This document shows, piece by piece, positions 1-8,789 of a stretch of 64,000 nt of DNA. The notes beneath the pieces were generated by a model. It worked only from the letters and a program-made list of their open reading frames with translations, searched no databases and had not been told where the DNA came from. How positions within the stretch are numbered: position 1 is the stretch's first letter; each line of letters begins with the position of its first letter. The stretch is taken from positions 23,823-87,822 of the forward strand of contig NZ_KB906275.1 of NCBI RefSeq assembly GCF_000381265.1, in the 5' to 3' direction. Source of the DNA: Curvibacter lanceolatus ATCC 14669. GTDB lineage: Bacteria > Pseudomonadota > Gammaproteobacteria > Burkholderiales > Burkholderiaceae_C. The position numbers and the translations under genes were made by a program.

Positions 1-276
1 GCCGTGCGCTTCGTGACCGACAACCTGCTGGCCGTCAAGGAAGCGGCCATCGCTGGCCTGGGCATCACCCGGCTGCCCACGGCCCTCGCAGCCCCGTGCG
101 TGGCGGAAGGCAGCCTGCGCCAGGTGTTGCCACGCTGGTCACTGGCGCCCATGACCATCTATGCACTGTACCCCTCGCGGCGCCGGCTCAGCCTGGCGGG
201 GCAAGAGTTTCTGCAATGGGCCAAGCCGGCCTTGCAGGCCCTGGTGGACGGCAGCAACACCGAAGCCCTGAATTGA
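1..276 (+). CDS. LysR-family transcriptional regulator, C-terminal part (5' end outside window)
   Basis: The frame is open from the first base and ends in a TGA. The 91 visible residues resemble the last third of a LysR substrate-binding domain: a segment like AVKEAAIAGLGITRLP followed by a region rich in leucine and arginine and a final amphipathic helix (FLQWAKPALQAL). This is the usual C-terminus of cytoplasmic LysR activators. The DNA-binding half and the target genes are not in the window. The first internal GTG at position 4 is not taken as a start because the domain would be cut. It runs convergent to the AraC gene that ends 14 bases downstream. Confidence 0.75.
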   Translation, partial: AVRFVTDNLLAVKEAAIAGLGITRLPTALAAPCVAEGSLRQVLPRWSLAPMTIYALYPSRRRLSLAGQEFLQWAKPALQALVDGSNTEALN

Positions 277-289
277 GCTGGGCCAGGCC

Positions 290-1291
290 TCAGGACTTGA
301 CCCGGTGCCGCTCTGCCGTGGCCGACGGCGACTCGCCAAAAGCCTCCCGGTAGGCCTCGGCAAAGCGGCCCAGGTGGCTGAAGCCCCAGGCCAGCGCAAT
401 TTCCGAAATGTAACGGGTGGAGGCGTTGCGGACGATGTCGAGGCGCGCCTGCTGCAGGCGGTGTTGGCGCAGGAACTGCATCGGCGTCAGGCCCAGGTGG
501 GTGCGGAAGTCGGCCACCATGCGCCTCGGGCTGAGCCCCTGGGCAGACACCAGGGCGTCGACATCCACCTCTTCACGGGCGCGCGCCATCAACGCGCTCT
601 TCAGGTTCTCGACATGCCGGGGCAGCTCTGGCGAACCCTGGCGGGCCAACTCGGCCGAGTAGTTGTGCGGCTGAAAGCTCAGCAGACCGCGGATCAAGGA
701 GGTTTCGACCCCTTGGGCCAGTCCGTTGTAGTGCATGAGGTTGCCGTTGTGCCCCATGTCCTCCCACAGCAATCGCACCCAGCGCCACCAGGTCAGCGCC
801 GCCCCCTGGTCGAGCGCCATGCTGGGCTCGAAGGTGATAGCTGAATGCACCGGCCGGCCCAGCATCTGCTCCAGGGCCGTGCGCATGGCACCGCGATCGA
901 TGGCCACCAGCAGCTTGCGGCAATCGCCGCTGATCGAAAGCTCCTGGTAGGCAGAGGGGTCGATGATCAGGCCGTGCTCGGGGTCGGAGCCGAACACGGC
1001 ACCGCCCAGGCGCAGCTCCTGATCGCCCATCAAGGGCAGGCTGATGCTGTAGCTGTCCAGAGGGCGGCTGTCATTGATGCCGATGCGCACATCGGCCCCG
1101 TATTCGATGCAGCCAATGGCGGTGGACAGGGCGCCCAGGCGGTCTCCCGCATGGACAAACCGCAGTGAACGCCCTGGCTGCACCATCAGATCATGCGGGC
1201 CGCAGACCCGCCGCATCCAATCCTGAGCGCCGGACACATCGGTGAATGCGCCACACAGGCGGTGATGCAGCACGGAATTTTGCTCATTCAT
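290..1291 (-). CDS. AraC-family transcriptional regulator
   Basis: A 333-residue protein, a usual length for AraC regulators with an N-terminal AraC_binding_2-like sensing domain (about residues 20-200) and a C-terminal pair of helix-turn-helix motifs (about 225-330). The second HTH and the family signature are visible as ISEIALAWGFSHLGRFAEAY followed by REAFGESPSATAER. ATG at 1291 has a weak upstream GGAA. It is divergent from the porin gene across about 600 bp, so the porin-esterase-transporter set is a candidate target; that is inference. The effector cannot be told from sequence. Confidence 0.85.
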   Translation of the reverse strand: MNEQNSVLHHRLCGAFTDVSGAQDWMRRVCGPHDLMVQPGRSLRFVHAGDRLGALSTAIGCIEYGADVRIGINDSRPLDSYSISLPLMGDQELRLGGAVFGSDPEHGLIIDPSAYQELSISGDCRKLLVAIDRGAMRTALEQMLGRPVHSAITFEPSMALDQGAALTWWRWVRLLWEDMGHNGNLMHYNGLAQGVETSLIRGLLSFQPHNYSAELARQGSPELPRHVENLKSALMARAREEVDVDALVSAQGLSPRRMVADFRTHLGLTPMQFLRQHRLQQARLDIVRNASTRYISEIALAWGFSHLGRFAEAYREAFGESPSATAERHRVKS

Positions 1292-1897
1292 GTACGTTCA
1301 ATTCCAATAAGAGCATTTTAAAAATCGGGCTTCCGAGATCAACAGGAATATCCCACCATATTCAAAAATACCGAGCCAAATTCGTGCCATCGAAAAATGC
1401 CGGAAATCATTCAAAACCACCCTGAACGCGCAATCAGCGCACCAAATCAGCGCAGATTCTTTTATTTGAATGACGCGGCATTCCAAAATCGTGCACCTTC
1501 TGCCCCAATATGCGACATCCATCACCGGGCGGCCCTGACTGATGCTCGGCCATCAGAAGCCGCTTGAGCCCAGGCCGATCAGGGATGACCCGGATTCAGG
1601 GCCCGAGAAAGGCCGTTTTCATGGGCTGATGCTGGCCATCTGCTGATTTGGCGCGGCTTGCGGGGTCGTCGTGAGCGTACACCAGACTGCCCGAAAAAGA
1701 GCTTCCAGGGCTGCAAATTGCGTGAAAACCCCAATAAGAAAACCCCAACCGGGGCGACAAGCCATGCCAGACAAAGTGCCCAACATCTCAAGAAAATGAC
1801 AGATTTGTTTTGAGACGGAGCGTTCCACGAAACCCCATCGACGCTTGGCAAATACTGAAACTATATTCAGCCGTCACCCCCACTCACAAAACAAACC
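1292..1897. other. Long AT-richer intergenic region between divergent AraC and porin genes
   Basis: About 600 bases with visibly lower GC than the flanking genes and no convincing reading frame. It must hold the promoters of the AraC gene (leftward) and the porin gene (rightward). A 10-base direct repeat, GAAAACCCCA, occurs at 1724-1733 and 1738-1747. I see no strong sigma-70 pair and no obvious terminator. Direct repeats ahead of an AraC-controlled gene can be operator half-sites, but this pair is not supported by anything else. Confidence 0.5.
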
Positions 1898-2986
1898 ATG
1901 CAATACCCTCTGAAAAAACTGACTCTGGGAATCATTACCGGCACGGCTCTTGGTGGATTATGCAGCCCGTCCCAGGCGCAATCGCAGGCGCAAATATATG
2001 GCTTGCTGGACGTCAGCACGGGCAGCACGCAATTGGCAGGGGCCGCCAAGACGGCCGGTGTGTTCAACGGGTCCATGACCACCTCGTTCTGGGGCATCAA
2101 GACCCAGGAGGACCTGGGCGGCGGCTGGGGCGCCCTCTCGCAGATGGAGTCGTTCATGCAGGTGAACAACGGCTCGGCGGGACGCAGCAGCGCAGACCCG
2201 TACTGGGCCCGCACCGCCTGGGTGGGGCTCTCCAACCCCTGGGGCGTGCTTCAGCTGGGGCGTGCCGTGACGCCGGGCTTTCTGATGGCCATCAAACTGA
2301 ACCCCTTCGGTTCGGCGTCTGCCCTGGGGCCATTCATCATGCACACCTACCTGCCGAGCGCGACCCAGCCCTTCATGACCAGTGAAGGCGCCAGCGATTC
2401 GGCCTGGTCCAACAGCGTGGCCTTCACGAGCACCGACATGAGCGGCTGGCGCTTCACCGTTCAAAGCGCCTTGGCCCAGGGCGGCACCACGGGCAAGCGC
2501 AACACGGCGGGCCTGAGCTATACCCAGGGTGCGTTCTACGGCGGGCTGGTTTACGAGAAGATGGACCAGATGAGCATGAACTGGGGCGCCCCCGTGGCCC
2601 CGCTGGCCACCGCGGCACGCCCCTTGATCACAGCCAGCAGCGTGCAGAACGTCCAGACCGGGGCCAGTTACGACCTGGGGCCGGCCAAGCTGTATGCCCA
2701 GAACCTGAAGTCACGCATCGATGCGGCCAGCGGGGCCGAAGCCCGCTTGAACACCTCGCAGCTCGGCACCTCCGTGGTTGCAGGCCCCGGGCGGGTTCTG
2801 TTCTCCGTGGCACACACCGCCCAGACACAAAGCGCCAAAGCCAGCCTGGCCCGCACCACGGTGTCGGTGGGCTATGACCAGTGGCTGTCGAAACGCACCG
2901 ACGTCTATGTGGCGCTGCTGCGTGACCGGGTCACGGGCATCAACCCCGGCACCTCGGTGCTGGTCGGCCTGCGGCACACCTTCTGA
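1898..2986 (+). CDS. Outer-membrane porin, Neisseria/Burkholderia type
   Basis: A 362-residue trimeric-type porin for diffusion of small solutes. The N-terminus is a clear signal peptide (a basic MQYPLKKL start, a hydrophobic core, cleavage near SQAQSQA), and the mature part begins with QIYGLLDVSTG, the usual first strand of this family. Alternating hydrophobic strands follow and the protein ends in VGLRHTF, with the terminal phenylalanine needed by the BAM machinery. The length matches the family. A hairpin terminator directly follows, so it is probably transcribed on its own. Substrate preference is unknown; the neighbouring esterase and AAHS transporter suggest aromatic acids or esters. 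Confidence 0.9.
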   Translation: MQYPLKKLTLGIITGTALGGLCSPSQAQSQAQIYGLLDVSTGSTQLAGAAKTAGVFNGSMTTSFWGIKTQEDLGGGWGALSQMESFMQVNNGSAGRSSADPYWARTAWVGLSNPWGVLQLGRAVTPGFLMAIKLNPFGSASALGPFIMHTYLPSATQPFMTSEGASDSAWSNSVAFTSTDMSGWRFTVQSALAQGGTTGKRNTAGLSYTQGAFYGGLVYEKMDQMSMNWGAPVAPLATAARPLITASSVQNVQTGASYDLGPAKLYAQNLKSRIDAASGAEARLNTSQLGTSVVAGPGRVLFSVAHTAQTQSAKASLARTTVSVGYDQWLSKRTDVYVALLRDRVTGINPGTSVLVGLRHTF

Positions 2987-2997
2987 ATCTCATGCAG

Positions 2998-3024
2998 CCG
3001 GCCCTTGCGGGCCGGGCGATTTTT
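2998..3024 (+). terminator. Rho-independent terminator after the porin gene
   Basis: A perfect 7-bp GC stem (CCGGCCC / GGGCCGG) around a TTGC loop, followed by GCGA and five T residues, starting 11 bases after the porin stop. It separates the porin transcript from the esterase gene. Confidence 0.85.
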
Positions 3025-3062
3025 CCATCACACACCTCCACCACACACCACGCCTCTATTCC

Positions 3063-4430
3063 ATGTCGACTGTTGACCATCCCATTGCCCACGCCCCCTG
3101 CGGTACCTTTGCAGGCCTGGCCCTGGAAGGTGTTCAGGCCTTCCGAGGCCTGCCTTACGCCCAAGCCCCGGTGGGCGCACTGCGCTTTCAACCGCCCGCA
3201 CCTCGGCCGGCCCCCGTGCCGACGGATGCCCCGCCCGCACAGGCCCGCGCAGCGGGCGCCGTCTCGCTGCAAGCGCCCTCCCGCCTCAGCCGGGTCATGG
3301 GGGACTCTCAGAGCCCGGCCTCCGAAGACTGTCTGCGCCTGAGCGTGTGGACCCCGGCGGCCGATGGCAAACGGCGCCCGGTGATGATCTGGCTGCATGG
3401 CGGCGCCTTCATGACGGGTGCAGGCGACCTGCCCTGGTACGACGGCGCCCGGCTGGCCCGCGAAGGCGACATCGTGGTGGTGGGTGTGAACTACCGCCTG
3501 GGCGCCCTGGGCTTTCTGTGCGGCCCCGGCGTCTCGCCCGGCAACCTGGGCCTGATGGACCAGGCCCTGGCGGTGTCGTGGGTGAAGGACAACATCGCGG
3601 CGTTTGGCGGCAACCCGGAACAGCTGACGCTGATGGGGCAATCGGCTGGCGGGCTCTCCATCGCACTGCTGTTGTGTGCCTGCCCCCAGTTGCCGATACA
3701 GCGCGCCATCATGATGAGTGCCCCCCTGGGCCTGGAGCTGGCCACGCCCGAGGATGCGGCCCCCATGGCCGCGGCCTATGCGCGCTCGCTGGAGCCCTTC
3801 CGGCTGCAGTCGGCCTTGCTGCCCGGCCAGTTGATGGCGGCGCAGGGCGCTGCAGCCAAATTCTTCATCGAGAACCAGGCCAAGGCGGGCGACGTGGCGC
3901 CACCGTTTGTTCCGGTGGCCGATGGCGCCTTCCTGCCCACACCGGCCGGACTCCAGGCCGCGCTGGCGCAAGCAGCCACCCGGGTCGACGTGATGATCGG
4001 CACCACACGCGATGAATCGACGGCGTTCTTTGAGCGCGGCCCATACGATGCCATGACCCAGAATGTGTTTGAAACGCCGTCACTGCAGTGGGCGCGCCAG
4101 GCGGCCGAAGCCGGGCGTGGGTCCTACGTCTACCGCTTTGACCACACGCCCGGTGGTGAAGCCTTGGGCGCCACGCATTGCATCGAACTGCCGTTTGTGT
4201 TCGGCAACCGCGAGGCCTTTGCGACGGCACCGATGCTGGGGGGCTTGGATGAAGAGGCGTTCGAGCAGATCTCCCGCCCCATGCGGCAGGCCTTTCTGGG
4301 CTTCATCCGCGATGGGCGCCCCGCAGCCGAGACCCTGCCCGACTGGCCCGCGGTGCAAGCGGATCGGCCGATCCAGCGCCTGCACTTCGCCCCCCGCACA
4401 GCGTTGCAGCAGGTGGCCGGCACACCCTGA
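3063..4430 (+). CDS. Type B carboxylesterase, alpha/beta hydrolase
   Basis: A 455-residue ester hydrolase, slightly shorter than most type B carboxylesterases (about 500). Visible family marks: FRGLPYAQAPVGALRF near residue 27, the EDCLRLSVW signature near 88, the HGG oxyanion hole at 112-114, and the nucleophile elbow GQSAGG with Ser194. An acidic residue in TTRDEST and a histidine in ATHCIELPF complete a plausible triad. No signal peptide, so cytoplasmic. ATG 3063 follows the porin terminator; no good ribosome-binding site is visible. The frame is open further upstream but only within porin sequence. With the adjacent AAHS transporter and MCP it probably handles an aromatic or short-chain ester. 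Confidence 0.88.
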   Translation: MSTVDHPIAHAPCGTFAGLALEGVQAFRGLPYAQAPVGALRFQPPAPRPAPVPTDAPPAQARAAGAVSLQAPSRLSRVMGDSQSPASEDCLRLSVWTPAADGKRRPVMIWLHGGAFMTGAGDLPWYDGARLAREGDIVVVGVNYRLGALGFLCGPGVSPGNLGLMDQALAVSWVKDNIAAFGGNPEQLTLMGQSAGGLSIALLLCACPQLPIQRAIMMSAPLGLELATPEDAAPMAAAYARSLEPFRLQSALLPGQLMAAQGAAAKFFIENQAKAGDVAPPFVPVADGAFLPTPAGLQAALAQAATRVDVMIGTTRDESTAFFERGPYDAMTQNVFETPSLQWARQAAEAGRGSYVYRFDHTPGGEALGATHCIELPFVFGNREAFATAPMLGGLDEEAFEQISRPMRQAFLGFIRDGRPAAETLPDWPAVQADRPIQRLHFAPRTALQQVAGTP

Positions 4431-4486
4431 CCACCGCACCGGCCCGCCCTGACCTCTGACCCCCATCCCCTTCTGCGGAGTACCCC

Positions 4487-5695
4487 ATGCGCAAGATCAG
4501 CTTGCTAGCGTTCCTGACCATTCTGGTCGATGGCTTCGACACGACCTCCATCGGCTTTGTCGTCCCGACCCTGGCGGCCCAATGGCAGCTTCCGCTGTCG
4601 GCCTTCACCCCGGTCTTCGTGGCCACCAGCCTGGGCGCGGCCCTGGGCTATGCCCTCAGCGGTCGACTGGCGGTGAGCCTGCAGCGCCGCGACATCGTGC
4701 TCGGTTCGGTGTTTCTGTTTGCGCTGGGCTCTTGCCTGGGCGCGCTGGCCGGGTCGGTGCCCGTTCTGGCCGCCATCCGCCTGCTGTCCGGGATCGGCCT
4801 GGGCGCGGCCATCCCGGCGGTCGTGTCGCTGGCCGTGGAGGGCACCGCGCCGGAGCGCAGAGAATCCGTGACGGTGGGTGTGACGTCCGGCCTGTCCCTG
4901 GGCGCCGCGCTGGGGGGCGTCATCGGCGGCAAGCTGATCCTGAGCTGGGGTTGGGGCTCGGTGTTCCTGCTGGGCGGCATCGCCCCCTTGCTGCTGCTGC
5001 CAGCACTCTGGGCGCACCTGCCCGCCGATGCACCGGCGCCGGCCGGCATGGCGAACACAGGCTCTGCGGGGCACCCTCACGCCGCGCGGGTCAGCGCCCT
5101 GTTCGGTGCGGGCCTGGCACCCCAGACGATGCTGCTGTGGGCGTTTTCGTTTTTGATTTTCACGGCCGTCTATGCCTTGACCTTCTGGGTTCCGTCCATG
5201 CTCCATCGCTTGGGCTTTGACACCTCTGGCGTGGCCTTCGGCTCGGCGGCCATGGGCATCGGTGGCGTGGTGGCCGCACTGGCGTTGATCCCGCTGAGCT
5301 ATCGCTTCCATGTGCGCAAGATCCTGCTGGCCTGCTCGCTGCTGGGCGCCGTCGCCTTGGTGCTGGGCTGGTCTCTGGCCGCAACGCCAGGCCTGCTTCT
5401 GGCGCTGATCGTGGTGGTGGGTGCCTGCCTGATTGCGGGCACCATCGGGCAGGTTGCGCTGGCGGTGAGCCTGTACCCCCCGGCCCTGCGCACGGCAGGG
5501 ATTGGCTGGAGCGCCGCCATCGGCCGCCTGGGATCGGTTCTGGGCCCGGGCCTGATGGGCGCCTTTGTGGCCAGCGAACTGCCCGCCCCGCAGTGGTTGC
5601 TGCTGCCGGTGGCCCCGATTCTGCTGGCCGCCGTGGCCCTCTGGGTGGCACAAAGAATGACCTCCCGCAAGCCGGTCGGTCTTGGCAGGGCCTGA
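4487..5695 (+). CDS. MFS transporter, aromatic acid:H+ symporter (AAHS) type
   Basis: A 402-residue inner-membrane transporter with about 12 hydrophobic segments. The first helix carries [16 protein letters not shown]; the aspartate-containing DG(F/Y)D motif in TM1 is diagnostic of the AAHS family (PcaK, BenK and relatives), known for proton-coupled uptake of benzoate-type acids. A degenerate MFS loop follows ([11 protein letters not shown]). GCGGAG six bases before ATG 4487 is a good ribosome-binding site. It lies 56 bases after the esterase and 80 before an MCP, which fits uptake of an acid released by the esterase. The exact substrate is not readable. Confidence 0.87.
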   Translation: MRKISLLAFLTILVDGFDTTSIGFVVPTLAAQWQLPLSAFTPVFVATSLGAALGYALSGRLAVSLQRRDIVLGSVFLFALGSCLGALAGSVPVLAAIRLLSGIGLGAAIPAVVSLAVEGTAPERRESVTVGVTSGLSLGAALGGVIGGKLILSWGWGSVFLLGGIAPLLLLPALWAHLPADAPAPAGMANTGSAGHPHAARVSALFGAGLAPQTMLLWAFSFLIFTAVYALTFWVPSMLHRLGFDTSGVAFGSAAMGIGGVVAALALIPLSYRFHVRKILLACSLLGAVALVLGWSLAATPGLLLALIVVVGACLIAGTIGQVALAVSLYPPALRTAGIGWSAAIGRLGSVLGPGLMGAFVASELPAPQWLLLPVAPILLAAVALWVAQRMTSRKPVGLGRA

Positions 5696-5775
5696 GTGAA
5701 ACGACAGCCCCCTATCGCCCTATCGCCCCCTCACCATGGCCGCCTTGCCATTCATTCACGCCCAAAGGTGCTGAC

Positions 5776-6963
5776 ATGAGCCTCACCATCCGAGCCAAGA
5801 TCGTGCTCACCTTCGGGCTGTTGATCGTGACGCAGCTCGCCGGGCTGCTGGCGGACCTGCTGGCGAACACCACGACCGCTTCCACCAACGGGGCGTTCGT
5901 GGGCACCTTCAACCGCGCCCAGCAAGGGGTCTCGATCCTGATCTGTCTGGTGGCGGGCCACCACTTCTACCAGGTCATCTGCGGCGGCCTGAACCGGCAG
6001 GGCCTCAAGTTCAAGGCCCTGACCGAGTCGCTGGATCTCAGCATGCGCGCCAACAGCCCGCGGCCGGATGAGTTTGGCACCTCGGCCAAAGCCTTCGACC
6101 GGCTTCTGGACAGCCTGGAACAAGCCCTGGCGAACATCCGGACGGCCACCGAATGGGTGAGCCTTGCGACACAGGAGATCTCGGCCGGCAACCTGGACCT
6201 CTCTGCTCGCACAGAGCAGCAGGCCGCGGCCCTGGAGCAGACCTCGGCCAGCATGAGCCAGGTCGCCGAGGCCGTGAAAACGAATGCCGCTCGAGCCCAG
6301 GAGGTTTGTGGCTTGGCTGAGGCGTCCCGGCTCATCACGCAACAGGGCTGGACGGCCGCCCACCAGATGAGGAACACGCTGGACAGCCTGAGTGGCAATT
6401 CAGAGAAGATCACGGAGATCACCAGCGTGATCGAAGGCATCGCCTTCCAGACCAACATCCTGGCCTTGAACGCGGCCGTCGAAGCCGCCCGCGCCGGAGA
6501 GCAGGGGCGGGGCTTCGCGGTGGTGGCGGCAGAGGTGCGCAACCTGGCCCAGCGCTCTGCCAGCGCAGCCCAGGACATCAAGAACGTCATCGCCTCGTCG
6601 GTGTCCGATATCCGGGACGGGGCGCAACAGGCGCAACAGGTCCAGACCCTGGTTGAGAAGATCCAGGCCTCTGTGAAACAGGTGACCGAACTCACGGCAA
6701 GCATCGCCAGCTCATCGTCCGAACAAAGCCTGAACATCGACCAGATCCATGAAGCGATCCGGTTGATGGACCAGAGCACGCAGCAGAACTCGGCCTTTGT
6801 GGAGGAGATCGCCGCAGCCGCCAGCTCCCTGGACGAGCAATCGAAAAGTCTGTTGCACACCGTGGGCATCTTCAAGCTGAGCGCCACCGTGCCGACACCT
6901 GGGGGCCCGGCCACCAGCCCACCGGGATCTTTGAGGCAGCTTCAAAGCGTCGTGGCCGCCTGA
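5776..6963 (+). CDS. Methyl-accepting chemotaxis protein with very short sensory loop
   Basis: A 395-residue receptor. Two hydrophobic segments at about 8-29 and 48-66 leave only about 20 residues of periplasm, too little for a ligand domain, so it must sense through a partner or the membrane. A HAMP-like region and the long signalling coiled coil follow; the tip [20 protein letters not shown] sits near residue 225. AAGGTG precedes ATG 5776. Downstream of an AAHS transporter, it resembles receptors that couple uptake of aromatic acids to chemotaxis (as known for PcaK/PcaY pairs); that function is inferred from context only. Confidence 0.9.
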   Translation: MSLTIRAKIVLTFGLLIVTQLAGLLADLLANTTTASTNGAFVGTFNRAQQGVSILICLVAGHHFYQVICGGLNRQGLKFKALTESLDLSMRANSPRPDEFGTSAKAFDRLLDSLEQALANIRTATEWVSLATQEISAGNLDLSARTEQQAAALEQTSASMSQVAEAVKTNAARAQEVCGLAEASRLITQQGWTAAHQMRNTLDSLSGNSEKITEITSVIEGIAFQTNILALNAAVEAARAGEQGRGFAVVAAEVRNLAQRSASAAQDIKNVIASSVSDIRDGAQQAQQVQTLVEKIQASVKQVTELTASIASSSSEQSLNIDQIHEAIRLMDQSTQQNSAFVEEIAAAASSLDEQSKSLLHTVGIFKLSATVPTPGGPATSPPGSLRQLQSVVAA

Positions 6964-7420
6964 ATGGCGGTGCCGGTTCAGCCAAAGAAAGTCCGTGACA
7001 GATCCTCATGGACCTTGAACACCCCTGGAACGCACACCTGCGACACCGCTCAGGCGGCTGCGACGCAACTGTCAACACCATCGCGGTGATGAACCTGCAG
7101 GGGAGCAATGGCCTGGCGTTTCGAGTGGCGACCGGACAGGGCACCTTTGGGCTGTGCTGAGTGCCTGAGGCCAGCAAGACGGCGGCTTGGCAGGGCGCGC
7201 ACCTCGGCGATTTCAGGCCGAATGGCCCCAATCCAGTGCGTTTTCGTCTTTTTCCATCCACAAACCCTGTCGAAAATCAGGGAATGAAAAAAAAAGAGCG
7301 GTGCGACCCCTGATTGATGGTTTTTTGGACCCGTATGCGCGTTTAATCGGTTGGCGCGGATTTTTTATCCAAGCAATTTGCGGTGAATGGCCAGGTTTTC
7401 GTCTGATGTGTGCGTTTTTC
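6964..7420. other. Intergenic region and probable leader upstream of the RRM gene
   Basis: The first 300 bases are GC-rich with no supported gene; the remaining open frames look like chance. From about 7262 the sequence becomes rich in A and T runs, unlike the coding regions, and should hold the promoter and part of a long 5' untranslated leader for the RNA-binding protein gene. Long structured leaders are common for cold-regulated genes. Confidence 0.45.
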
Positions 7421-7460
7421 GGGACTCCATCGCTTTGTCAATGTGTTTTTTAGGAGTCCC
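7421..7460 (+). promoter_or_regulatory. Hairpin that pairs the ribosome-binding site of the RRM gene
   Basis: GGGACTCC at 7421-7428 is an exact complement of GGAGTCCC at 7453-7460, giving an 8-bp stem with a 24-base loop. The Shine-Dalgarno AGGAG lies at 7452-7456, almost fully inside the stem, and ATG 7463 starts two bases after it. This is the layout of a translational on/off switch such as an RNA thermometer or a site opened by the protein itself. The pairing is seen directly; the regulatory role is inferred. Confidence 0.6.
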
Positions 7461-7462
7461 AA

Positions 7463-7870
7463 ATGGGCAACAAACTGTATGTCGGCAACCTGCCTTATCA
7501 GGTTCGTGACAACGATCTGGAACAAGCTTTCAGCGAATTCGGCACTGTCACCAGCGCCAAGGTCATGATGGAACGTGACACCGGTCGCTCCAAGGGTTTC
7601 GGCTTTGTCGAAATGGGCAGCGACGCTGAAGCGCAAGCCGCCATCAACGGCATGAACGAACAATCCCTGGGTGGCCGCAGCATCACTGTGAACGAAGCCC
7701 GCCCGATGGAACCCCGCCCGCCCCGTAGCGGTGGCTTTGGCGGCGGTGGTGGTGGCGGCGGCTACGGCGGTGGCCGCAGCGGTGGCGGCGGCGGCTACGG
7801 TGGTGGCGGCGGCGGCGGTTACGGCGGTGGCCGTAGCGGCGGCGGCTACGGCGGCGGCAACAGCTACTGA
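7463..7870 (+). CDS. Glycine-rich RRM RNA-binding protein
   Basis: A 135-residue protein with one RNA recognition motif (residues 1-80) and a glycine-rich tail. RNP2 is KLYVGNLP and RNP1 is SKGFGFVEM, both intact. The tail (about 85-135) repeats GGYGGGRSGGG units. This is the architecture of cold-inducible Rbp proteins known from cyanobacteria and of many betaproteobacterial homologues; they bind RNA in the cytoplasm and are thought to act as chaperones in cold. The gene stands alone with its own leader and terminator. Codon choice in the first part is less GC-biased than neighbours, as expected for a highly expressed gene. Confidence 0.93.
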   Translation: MGNKLYVGNLPYQVRDNDLEQAFSEFGTVTSAKVMMERDTGRSKGFGFVEMGSDAEAQAAINGMNEQSLGGRSITVNEARPMEPRPPRSGGFGGGGGGGGYGGGRSGGGGGYGGGGGGGYGGGRSGGGYGGGNSY

Positions 7871-7876
7871 TTCTCA

Positions 7877-7930
7877 ACAGGCCTCTGGCCTGTGAATTGA
7901 AAAGATACCCCTCTTGCAGGGGTATTTTTT
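7877..7930 (+). terminator. Two stacked hairpins ending the RRM transcript
   Basis: A first hairpin, ACAGGCC-TCT-GGCCTGT (7877-7893), starts six bases after the stop. A second, ATACCCCT-CTTGC-AGGGGTAT (7905-7925), is followed by a run of T residues and is a standard rho-independent terminator. The first may stabilise the mRNA 3' end. Confidence 0.88.
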
Positions 7931-8027
7931 CGTCTGTACGGTGTCAGATGGGCTGCGTTCGGGGCGCCCCAACTCGGCACGGGCAATTCAGCAATCCGAA
8001 ACCGCACCCCCTATCAGGCTCGGCGCC

Positions 8028-8789
8028 TCAGGCTGACGCCGGAGCGCGCCGCCCCAGCCCGGCGCCAACCTCAAGTTCTGAAAACCAGTTGATAAAACGC
8101 TGTACATCCGCGCCCTGGTAGATTGAACCGTGCTGCGGGCAGAGCATGTCCAGGCCCAGCGCGCTAGCGCGATCGCACCAGTCAAGCACAGCCTCGCGCG
8201 AGCCCATCCAACGCTGGTGGAAGCCACGCGCATAGCGGCAGTGCCGATCGAAGTCGTGCACAAACAGGGTGTCTTCCTCCGGGGGCAACATGGCAGCACC
8301 GACGTCACCCGTGAACAGGATGCGGGCCACCGGATCGTGCAGATGAAAATTCCCCGACGAGTGTAGGTAGTGCGCCGGCATTGCCTGCAGCGTGAGGGTA
8401 CCCACCTGCAGCGTTTGGCCCTCGTCTGGCAGGCAGATAAAAGTATCCGCATTGCCGCCATAGTGCGGCAAGAAGGTATGCCAGATCTTCGAGGCATAGC
8501 ACTTGAGCGCCGGGTTGAACTCCAGCCACAACGCCAGCGAGCTGACCACGTCGGGATCCTGGTGCGAAGAGAAGATCCAGCGCAAAGTGCTGGCGTCGGC
8601 GCCATTGGCCAGCGCGGCGAACACGGCCGGGAAGATCTCCATACCACCCGGGTCGGTCAGTAAGGACTCGCGCCCATGGCTAACCAAATATTCATTGGTG
8701 TCGATCAGGGCCGAAGCGCGTTCCGGATCTCGCGCGATCACCGCCCAGCGGTGCGGGCCTTGCTCGAAAAGGGTTTCCATTCGCTTCAT
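8028..8789 (-). CDS. ODP-like oxygen-binding diiron protein, metallo-beta-lactamase fold
   Basis: A 253-residue soluble protein with the MBL fold in the flavodiiron arrangement but no flavodoxin domain. Candidate iron ligands and spacing are visible: His76-x-Asp78-x-Asp80 (SSHQDPDVV), His140 (MPAHYLHS), Asp162 (LFTGDVGA) and His220 (CPQHGS). This follows the H-x-[ED]-x-D...H...D...H set of flavodiiron proteins with near-normal spacing. Such stand-alone proteins (ODP) are known from Treponema denticola as oxygen/iron sensors tied to chemotaxis. ATG 8789 overlaps the upstream gene's stop by four bases (ATGA), so the two are translationally coupled. An oxygen or NO sensor is likely; a hydrolase is less likely. 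Confidence 0.82.
   Translation of the reverse strand: MKRMETLFEQGPHRWAVIARDPERASALIDTNEYLVSHGRESLLTDPGGMEIFPAVFAALANGADASTLRWIFSSHQDPDVVSSLALWLEFNPALKCYASKIWHTFLPHYGGNADTFICLPDEGQTLQVGTLTLQAMPAHYLHSSGNFHLHDPVARILFTGDVGAAMLPPEEDTLFVHDFDRHCRYARGFHQRWMGSREAVLDWCDRASALGLDMLCPQHGSIYQGADVQRFINWFSELEVGAGLGRRAPASA

Noticed and set aside
1298..1525. 75-codon minus-strand frame upstream of the AraC gene
   Set aside because: Lies in an AT-richer promoter region, no family features; start and context do not support a gene.
6872..7261. 129-codon minus-strand frame between MCP and RRM genes
   Set aside because: Overlaps the MCP end, Arg/Pro/Cys-rich shadow product, no ribosome-binding site.
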